NCBI RefSeq assembly: GCF_949987535.1
Contig: NC_080067.1
Span: forward strand, 61,686,405-61,750,404
DNA length: 64,000 nucleotides
Direction of reading: 5' to 3'
DNA from: Balaenoptera acutorostrata
Lineage: Eukaryota > Chordata > Mammalia > Artiodactyla > Balaenopteridae
In this document: piece by piece, positions 56,986-64,000 of the stretch
How the letters are laid out: every line of letters starts with the position of its first letter
Numbering within the stretch: position 1 is the first letter of the stretch
The notes under the pieces: generated by a model
Database searches by the model: none
Told to the model about the DNA's origin: nothing
What the model saw: the letters and a program-made list of their open reading frames with translations, nothing else
Position numbers and translations under genes: made by a program

Positions 56986-57770
56986 GGCTCTTGTTTCCTA
57001 TCATCTGTCAAGCCCAATGCTAGACCCTGGGGAGAAATAATATGCCAAAAAGATATAGTTCCAGGTTCTACAGTGATTGTTGCTTAGTGGGAAAATGACA
57101 TTAGTAAAAATAATCACCTCTATATACTTATAAAGTCTGATAGATATTGTGAAGAAAGAGAAAAGTACTCTAGGAGAGTGGATAGCTGTAATACCTGCTA
57201 TAGCGTGAAGGAAGAACATGTTTTTGTGTATCATCAGGTATAGGAAAGTGTGGGGCAGGGATGGGAGTTCAGAAGGAAGGTGTTTCAGGCTGAGGGGATG
57301 ATGTGAGCAAAGGCTGAGAAACATGAGGGAGCATTTGAGGAACTGCATGGCCAGAGTGGCATGAGTCCAGGAGGGAGGTTCCAGGCTGTGCTAGAGGACT
57401 TTTATATTCCTCCTAATGGTGAGGGAAGCCCTTTGGTTTTACCAGGGGAGAAATCGATCATATTGGTGTTTTGCTGTTTTGTGTGTGTGTGTGTGTATGA
57501 AATCATTTTAGCCTTAGCGCAGGGTTTAGATTGGGGAGTGGGGCAAGAATAGACATAGGGAGACCATTCTGTAGGCTGCATGAGTACTCGGGGTGAGAGA
57601 TGGCAGTGATTTGGGCAAGGATTGTGGTGGCAAAGATGGAGAGAAGTGAAGCTTTCCTAAAAGTGAGTGTGAGAAAAGAATGAGCAGGATTTGGTGATGG
57701 ATTAGATGGGAGGTAAAGGTGGAAGAGAGGACGTGTTATCAAAGACGACTCCAGCAACTCGGCAGATGAG
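56986..57770 (-). mobile_element. L2 LINE, long antisense ORF2 segment
   Basis: CAATGCTAGACCCTGGGGAG, GGTGTTTCAGGCTGAGGGGA, GTGAGCAAAGGCTGAGAAAC ATG, CCATTCTGTAGGCTGCATGA and GACGACTCCAGCAACTCGGC follow antisense L2 over nearly 800 bases (GGAGACCAGTTAGGAGGCT and AAGGATGACTCCCAGGTTT in the consensus). A GT run at 57,481-57,497 is inside. Confidence 0.83.
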
Positions 57771-58789
57771 TGTTCCATTCACTGAAGGGGTGCATCCATA
57801 GGGCTGGTCTGAGACACTGGCTGAAAGGAAACAGAGATCTTCTCACCTTACCTGGTTCAGGGTTAGAAAAGGCAACCAGTTCAACTGATTCAAATTCGGT
57901 TCAACTCAGAGCCATTCCATCCTATCCAGTTCAGTTAGATTCATCTTGTGGAGCAGCTACGAAATAAGGCTCCGTGAGTGATCCAGACAAGTATGAGTGG
58001 CTTTCAAGGTGTTTGCATGGCCATCTCTTGTACTGGCCACACAACCAGTGGCTGCCCACGTAACCGAAGCTCCCCACACAAAGTGCAAAGTGCCTACAGA
58101 GAAGAGATGAAATGTCGCCAGACTACAGCAGTTAGTGCCCCCTACAGAAGGCTTGACTGACTTCCAAGAGGATTGGACTGACTGTTTCTAAAAATGGAGA
58201 TAAGACTCTATAGGGTGCCTTTGAGGTTATTGGGCAAGGGGTGAGATGAACATGGAAGAACCTCCAACTTCCCTTTGTTGCTCTACACTGACCAAGCCCT
58301 GGGGATTGGAGTATGTACACTTGTTCTTAGTGCTGATTCCCTCTCAGGCTGCTAGGTGCTTCCTGAGGGATCCTGTGCTCCTGTCCTCACTTCCATGGAT
58401 AGTAACTAATCTCTAATGATCCCATCTGTATTTTACAACAGCGAATTGAAAAGTGTCTGATAGCTGGGAATTGTCTGACAAAGGTAGTCTATGTATTGAG
58501 CATCTGGGGATGCTGGTTCTCGCCACATCACTGCCCAAGGTTACAAGTGGAAAGCAGGAGCCCCAGCTTCCTCTCTCCACCTCCAGCCGTGTCAGGCAGC
58601 CTTATGCCCCTTCCTCATGACCCCTACGTGTTCCATCTCCCAAAATGCCACTAACACCCCCGCTCCAGACTCCGCTCAGAATCTCGGGGTAAATACCATT
58701 GTCTAAATACAAATACTTTTGGGGGAACTCTTGTACTTTATCTAATTCTGGGTCTTAATAATAGTGACTAACCCTTGCACACTCAACTC
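57771..58789. other. No gene or named repeat seen; CTCF-like word at 58,131-58,150
   Basis: Unassigned. GTTAGTGCCCCCTACAGAAG resembles the reverse complement of the CTCF core (AGGGGGC with CTA to its right). Confidence 0.45.
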
Positions 58790-58960
58790 CACTTTCAAAA
58801 TGTGCTTCTCTAAGTGTTTCATTTAATGCTCATACAACTTTGTGGGGTATTATCATTATAATCATCCCAGGGGGGCTAAGCTACTTACCCAAAGTCAGAC
58901 CACTATGTAGCGGACGAGCTGGGACTCTGCATTTCATGCTCTCACCTCTCTACCAGTTGT
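58790..58960 (-). mobile_element. MIR SINE
   Basis: GTGTTTCATTTAATGCTCAT ACAACTTTGTGGGGTATTAT CATTATAATCATCCC and AGCGGACGAGCTGGGACTCT GCAT are antisense MIR. Confidence 0.85.
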
Positions 58961-59099
58961 TCCCTCTGAATAAGGCAAACAGATCTGTGTTGGGAAGGGG
59001 AGCTTGAAAATGTGAGGAGAGGATTTTCCCATTATCCCTTGAAGTCACACGACATACGCAGCTGTCAAGTTCTCCCCACTTAATGGTAGTCCAGCTGTC

Positions 59100-59355
59100 A
59101 GCACAATGGCTTAGAGTACAGGATGTAAAGGGAGATAGTCCTGTATTTGAATACTGATCTTTAACCTCCTGTATGTGACCTTGAGCAAATTATTACAAAC
59201 TGGGACAGTACAAAAAGGGACAAACATCATAGGGCTTTGTAAGGAATAAGTGAATTAATATATATGTGTACATATACATATAGATATACACACAAACACA
59301 TATATGCCATAGTTTCTGAAACATAGTAAATCCTTTACAAGTATTATTGTGGTGG
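59100..59355 (+). mobile_element. MIR SINE with a microsatellite grown inside
   Basis: AATGGCTTAGAGTACAGGAT, TGTATGTGACCTTGAGCAAA TTATTAC, AATAAGTGAATTAATATATA, then, after the TA/CA tract, TGAAACATAGTAAATCCTTT ACAAGTATTATT. The flanking halves are collinear in MIR. Confidence 0.78.
59258..59307. repeat. TATATG/TACACA microsatellite inside MIR
   Basis: Alternating purine-pyrimidine tract that replaced the ATACATGTAAA segment of the MIR. Confidence 0.92.
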
Positions 59356-61068
59356 CAGTGTTTTTGTAGTTTTATTCCAGAGCCCAACTTTCATGTTGAC
59401 CTCAATATGAATAGGGGAGGCAAATAACTTTGAAGTGCTTTTTTGCTCCAGGTTGATTGGAAATGGCTGACTAGAATATTGTGTTGAGAAGGATTCTGAG
59501 GTTTACTCTGAGATCAGCTGAAATTAATTAGTGTTCCTATATGTGTGCTGTGTAATTTCGCCCTTTCTTGAGACTCATTTGCAGCATCTGTCAGTCTGTG
59601 CCTTTGCTTCTCAGCCTGATTGTCTGCCTTAGGCATTTGCTCAGACTTTTTTTGTCAGGACCAGTCCAGCTATGTTCAGACTAAGTGCAGTTTCCAGCTC
59701 ACAGGGGCACTGCCTGCTTGGGTGAGAGCAAAGAGTTTAATGAACAGGAGCTATGTATGGATGGGTTCTGACAAGAGGGGTTAGCAGGCTGGGGATTCAA
59801 AAATAACTACACTGCAGCAACTCTGGGTGAGCAACACATGCTATATATTTCCATTCAAATAAAAGACATTTATTTTGAAGACTCTGGAACAGCTGTAACT
59901 TGAGATTCCCACAAATGCTTGGAAAACTGTCAGTCCTTTCTGAGTGGCAGTAGTTATAGAAGCAAGAATACCAGTAAGAATGTAAAACTGATTCTGAGAA
60001 ACAGGGCCTGGATTAGCCTTCCAAGAAGCCAGCATTCTTTAGCACTGATCTGGCTTTCAAGTGCTTTGGGGACAGTATTTTTATGAAGCTTACTGATTAA
60101 ACATTTGCTGATCTCTCTCCTGGAAGAATTAGAGATATACAATAACTATTATGAATGATCTCTTAGAGTAGGGCTTATCAAATATTCCATTCTGTGATCT
60201 GCAGAGAATTCTAACAGTGTGCTATGGTTTTCTTTTGCTTCTACCAAATTTATCAATGTCTCAGGTCATTATTTGTCTGATCACAACAACATGCGTTCAT
60301 GAATATGTATCAGCTAAAATCCTGCAATTTTATGTGTTAATTTGCTCATGTCTTTAGGTGTTTATAGCAATTAAATGAGACCTTGATAAATTTAGAGGAA
60401 ATAGAAAAAGCTTTGATATTATGAGTGCTTATGTGATTGAACTGCAGGCTCTGAGATAAATTATATTTTGTGCAACTATTAACTCATTTATTGCTTTATT
60501 AAATATTTTCCCATGTGGTTACATTTCTTCTTAGGAAATAAGCAGTCTCTTCTTGACTGCATTGTTTGACCTTCTTCTTTTGTTCATTTTAGCTTGTGAA
60601 TGCAACTAATCCTTAACACGGCTAATATGAATTAGGTGTAGTGTCCTATTGGGATCTATCAGGGAGTCTGGAAATTTATTTGCAATGGGTCAGGGCAGCC
60701 ACAGGGCAGGCTGCTCAGGGGTCAGAGTTCTGTCACAGTCCCACCAAGTAGGAGGGGACCCAGGTGGAGAAGGGATCCAGTGATAGCAGAGGTCACCAGT
60801 GGAGAAGGGGCCAGTGACCAAGATTTCTGGCTACCTGAGAAAGAAAAGCTGGGAGTTGCGACAGCCCTGCCAAGCACAGTGGTGGGTAATTACAATGGTG
60901 GTGTTCCAAAGGTAGGGCTTGGTAGCGTAGGGATTTGAAATGGGGTCCAGAGAAAAAGCACCATCCTGGGAACTGGGACATGCCAGGGTGGAAATGGCAC
61001 GAAGGCCCAAAGGAGTAAGAGTGGCAGTAACTTGGTCCCAGTCTACAACTCCAGGAAGGGGTGGGGTG
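59356..61068. other. No gene or named repeat seen in 1.7 kb
   Basis: Unassigned. G-rich unit-like text (GGAGAAGGGATCCAGTGA, GGAGAAGGGGCCAGTGA) occurs at 60,767-60,819 as a loose two-copy repeat. Confidence 0.5.
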
Positions 61069-61255
61069 GGGTTGCCAGATTTAACAAATAAAGATACAGG
61101 ACATCGAGTTAAATCCAAATTTCAGATAAACGAAGAGTACTTTTAGAATCAGTATGTCCCATGCACTATCTGGGCTTACTCATACTAAAAATTTATTTAT
61201 TGTTTATCTGAAATTCAAATTTACCTGGGCATCCTGTATTTTATCTGGCAGCCCT
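61069..61255. mobile_element. MER53-like palindromic DNA transposon
   Basis: The left arm GGGTTGCCAGATTTAACAAA TAAAGATACAGGACAT ... TTTCAGATAAAC and the right arm GTTTATCTGAAATTCAAATT TACCTGGGCATCCTGTATTT TATCTGGCAGCCC are inverted complements over nearly the whole 187 bases. Non-coding foldback element. Confidence 0.9.
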
Positions 61256-61839
61256 AGGTGTGTATAGGGGACACTGGTCAGCACTTGTGTGCTTGAGGAA
61301 GCCTCACTTATCTGGGAATGATGGTGGGGCTGGCTGGAGGGAGGCTGGTGGTGGGGAGAGTGAGATGGAGCAGGGCTAACATGTGTCTATGTGTGTGACA
61401 GAGAGAGAAAGAAAGAGGGACTAAGAGACTAATCCTGAATAATTATATGTTGGCTTTAAGACCCACTTATTTCCATAATTTCTCAATGCTTTTTTGGGGG
61501 GAGGGGTTTGTTTTGCTTTGCAAGCACAAAGTTGCACTTGGCCTGCGTCAGAGACAGGATATTTGTTGGTTGGTAACATGAAACTGGCAAAGATGTGTAT
61601 ACCCAAAGCAATGCCATCTCATTGAGAATGAAAATTTCAATCCTCCAAAACGGTTGTCTAGATTACAGTGAACACATGAATATTTGGAAACATCTGGATG
61701 ATTGCTATCCTTTGCATAAAAAGCCACATGACTGACTATATTTTTCCATTTTTACCCAGATATTTTGGAATAATGTAGACAGCCAAAGGGGCTCATCTCC
61801 AAGAGAGAACACATAATCATCATGAGGTAGGAAATTTTC
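61256..61839. other. No gene or named repeat seen
   Basis: Unassigned; a purine-rich GAGAGAGAAAGAAAGAGGGA patch lies at 61,400. Confidence 0.5.
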
Positions 61840-61995
61840 AAAACTACTTCTTGACTTTTTTCAGTCTTTTTGATTTGTCTTTATGCCTTCTAATTATTTT
61901 ATTAATCTTTGGTCCCTATCCTACCCCCTACCCAGTGCCAAGCACAGTGCTTGGCACAGAGTAGATGCTGAATAAACTTTTTAAATGAATACATG
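61840..61995 (+). mobile_element. L2 LINE 3' end
   Basis: CCCAGTGCCAAGCACAGTGC TTGGCACAGAGTAGATGCTG AATAAAC is a clear L2 terminus. Confidence 0.83.
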
Positions 61996-62089
61996 GTTTA
62001 ATGTATATATTATTCTTAAATAATTTAACCTCCAGTATAGAGATTATACTAAGGATTAAAAAACTATTTATTTAGAAGGGAAGAGAACA

Positions 62090-62360
62090 CATATTATTGA
62101 CTGCACACTATGAGACAGGAACTGGGCCAGACAATATATATTATATGTCTACGTACATATACACACATGTATGTAGAGATATATATATATATATATACTA
62201 TTGCAGTCACCTTGTGAGTAACATTAGTAGCGCCATTATACATTTGCATAGACACAGAGGTCGAGTGGATTGTGAAGATCCTCTTCTAATAAGAAGTAGG
62301 GCTGGGATATGAACCCTCATCTGTCTGAGCTGAAATTGATTCCACTGATTCCATGCAGAC
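62090..62360 (-). mobile_element. MIR SINE with a microsatellite grown inside
   Basis: Antisense MIR halves on both sides of a TA tract: ACTATGAGACAGGAACTGGG CCAGAC, then CAGTCACCTTGTGAGTAACA, GACACAGAGGTCGAGTGGAT TG and GAAGTAGGGCTGGGATATGA ACCC. Confidence 0.75.
62136..62201. repeat. TATA/CACA microsatellite inside MIR
   Basis: Two alternating blocks (TATATATTATATG and AGATATATATATATATATAT) separated by TACACACATGTATG. Confidence 0.92.
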
Positions 62361-62844
62361 TTCCTGGACTAATCTGAAGTCATTGTTCATGTTTTGGGAG
62401 GTCTCATATCACTTTGAGAATTTGATGAAAGCAAGATTCCTCTCCCAGAAACATGAACGTAGAAAGGAATATTCCCAATTTACAAGCACTGTGGGTTCAT
62501 CAAGCATCCGTCATGATTAGGGTTCAGATTTCTTCCCATGGAGTCAGGGCTGAAGATTGGAATCAGCCTGAAACTGGTGTGGCCACAGCCCAGTTCTCTG
62601 ACAGCCTGTCCACGAGCCTTCCCTCATGGAGGAGAAAGGATCATTTATCTTCTTTTCATACAAGATCTGCTCAGCCCTCAGAGAGCTAATGTGCTGCTTT
62701 CATTCCTGTTGGGATTGCATAGTTCTACCAGTAAATGTATATACTATACTTTATATTCAATATATTAATATGCAAAAAATATAGATCTTCTAATTCCTAC
62801 TTTTCCTCATTTAGTAATTAGAAAATTAATAGATAATAGTCACC
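62361..62844. other. No gene or named repeat seen
   Basis: Unassigned sequence; two overlapping plus frames of 76-78 codons have no domain. Confidence 0.5.
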
Positions 62845-63598
62845 CAAATAAAATTGTATCAGGTGCCAGAAGCACAGCAGTGAACAAAACAAATGTAGTC
62901 CTTGCCCAGAGGCAGAGTCAGCATGAAGCTAAAGAAGATTAAGCTTTGTGTCCCCACTAGCTCAGCCCCTTTTGAGGTCCCGGGAGAGGCCTGAGGAAAG
63001 TGTTCACACAATCGATTGTAAGTTTTTTGTAAAATGTGCACAGTAAGGTACTTTTGTATTGTTTTTCTTAAAGAGCCAGTCCCCTCCCCCAAGGGTAGAA
63101 GCTCAGGGGCCTGCATCTGCCCCATTGCTATCCTCATGGAGCTTAGTGAGGAAGGGTTGACATTTGATGGATGAGTAGTTGCAAGACTGATGGATCTCAG
63201 GGTTGGGGGAGGGCTGGGTAGCTGCTGCAAGGGGATTTAGTCTTTTGGCAGGTGACCATTTAAGCTGAGATCTGAAGGATGAATGTTTGGTTTTGTTTGT
63301 GTGTCAAGGAAGGAGCTTCATTAACAGGTGGGGAGGACTGTGGGTGACAAAGCCCTGGGCCAGGAGGGGGCAGGGCTGGTTTGAGGCCTGTACTGGGTAC
63401 CCCATGGCTGGTGGGCATGGAGAGTGATGGGTGAGGAAGCTGAACAGAAGAGTGAGCAGTTTCCCCGGGACCCTGTAGGGCCTGTTAAGCATTTTGAACT
63501 TTATTCTAAGGACGGTGAGAAGCTGCTGAAAGGGAGTTACAGGATCAGATTTGTATGCTAAGAAAACACTCTGGTTGTAGGGTGGAGAATAGATTTTT
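62845..63598 (-). mobile_element. L2 LINE, antisense, left part (split by a SINE)
   Basis: GGTGCCAGAAGCACAGCAGT GAACAAAACAAATGTAGTCC TTGCCC, GCTGAGATCTGAAGGATGAA TG, AGCATTTTGAACTTTATTCT AAGGACGGTGAGAAGCTGCT and GGATCAGATTTGTATGC are antisense L2 in order. The phrase GGAGAATAGATTTTT continues after the SINE. Confidence 0.85.
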
Positions 63599-63886
63599 TT
63601 AAAAAATTTATTTATTTATTTATGGCTGTGTTGGGTCTTCGTTTCTGTGCGAGGGCTTTCTCTAGTCGTGGCAAGCGGGGGCCACTCTTCATCGCAGTGC
63701 GCGGGCCTCTCACTATCGCGGCCTCTCTTGCTGCGGAGCACAGGCTCCAGACGCGCAGGCTCAGTAGTTGTGGCTCACGGGCCTAGTTGCTCCGCGGCAT
63801 GTGGGATCCTCCCAGACCAGGGCTCGAACCCGTGTCCCCTGCATTGGCAGGCAGATTCTCAACCACTGCGCCACCAGGGAAGCCCC
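63599..63886 (-). mobile_element. CHR-type SINE (group A)
   Basis: Plus strand: TTTATTTATTTATTTATGGC tail, CTCACTATCGCGGCCTCTC, antisense B box GGGCTCGAACCC, head CCACCAGGGAAGCCCC. Perfect 14-base duplication GAGAATAGATTTTT at 63,585-63,598 and 63,887-63,900. Confidence 0.98.
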
Positions 63887-63900
63887 GAGAATAGATTTTT

Positions 63901-64000
63901 AAATTTTGTTTTCTGTTGTTTTGAACTTCTGGAAACACTGCCTGGATTACAGCTGTGACTTGATAAACAAGTGAAATATTCCTTGGTGTGGTGAGGGGAG
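63901..64000. other. Window end, nothing assigned
   Basis: May hold a few more bases of the interrupted L2; nothing else is recognisable. Confidence 0.4.

Noticed and set aside
63647..63958. A 90-116-codon open frame that recurs at 18,920, 31,808, 34,263, 51,335 and 63,647 with nearly the same protein
   Set aside because: It is the antisense reading of the group A SINE. Frames are open because the SINE is young and GC-rich; two overlapping frames are open at once and each copy has a different start and end.
1..64000. CRISPR arrays, phage, plasmid or bacterial operons
   Set aside because: No direct-repeat/spacer pattern, no ribosome-binding-site-linked genes, and abundant mammalian retroelements throughout.

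Overview
The window reads as non-coding nuclear DNA from a mammal, most likely a cetacean (hippopotamus is the main alternative). The diagnostic signal is nine copies of a tRNA-derived SINE whose head reads like CTTCCCTGGTGGCGCAGTGG, with an intact Pol III B box and an A-rich tail. This is the CHR-type SINE of whales and hippos and it differs in its body from ruminant Bov-tA. An L1 3' end of cetartiodactyl type and many ancient mammalian repeats (MIR, L2, MER5/hAT, Tigger, MLT1, MLT2) agree. No bacterial, plasmid or phage signal is present.

No protein-coding gene, rRNA or tRNA gene could be supported. Every long open frame is an L1, L2 or Tigger relic, an antisense frame through a SINE, a frame through a simple repeat, or a short chance frame without recognisable domains. 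The window is either intergenic or inside a large intron; splice signals alone cannot decide this by eye.

Layout: 1-1.9 kb, L1 3' part (minus) and an MLT1-like LTR. 2.5-3.2 kb, L2 tails. 4.7 and 6.1 kb, MIRs. 8.6 kb, SINE. 9.4-12.5 kb, L2, MIR3 and three small DNA transposons. 15-16 kb, a MIR split by a Tigger, then L2. 16.9-21.8 kb, a probable ERVL relic with an MLT2 LTR, broken by MER5A, SINE and hAT insertions. 22.3-24.3 kb, two Tiggers, one nested inside an L2 and itself carrying an L1 fragment. 25.9-30.4 kb, MIR and hAT pieces. 31-36 kb, a pile-up of at least four L1 pieces, two SINEs and one hAT. 36.6-41.9 kb, L2 and MIR. 42.0-42.13 kb, a 133-base pure pyrimidine tract, then about 1.2 kb of repeat-poor sequence. 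43.4-48.2 kb, MIRs and an L1. 48.8-54.5 kb, three SINEs, an old L1, two MIRs and an MLT1A LTR. 57-64 kb, L2, MIR, a palindromic MER53-like element and a last SINE.

The main interest is stratigraphy. Clean target-site duplications let insertions be ordered in time, and the SINEs fall into two diagnosable groups with a variable internal unit. No undescribed functional system was found. Family names are assigned by memory of consensus sequences; boundaries of old repeats are accurate to perhaps 10-40 bases.
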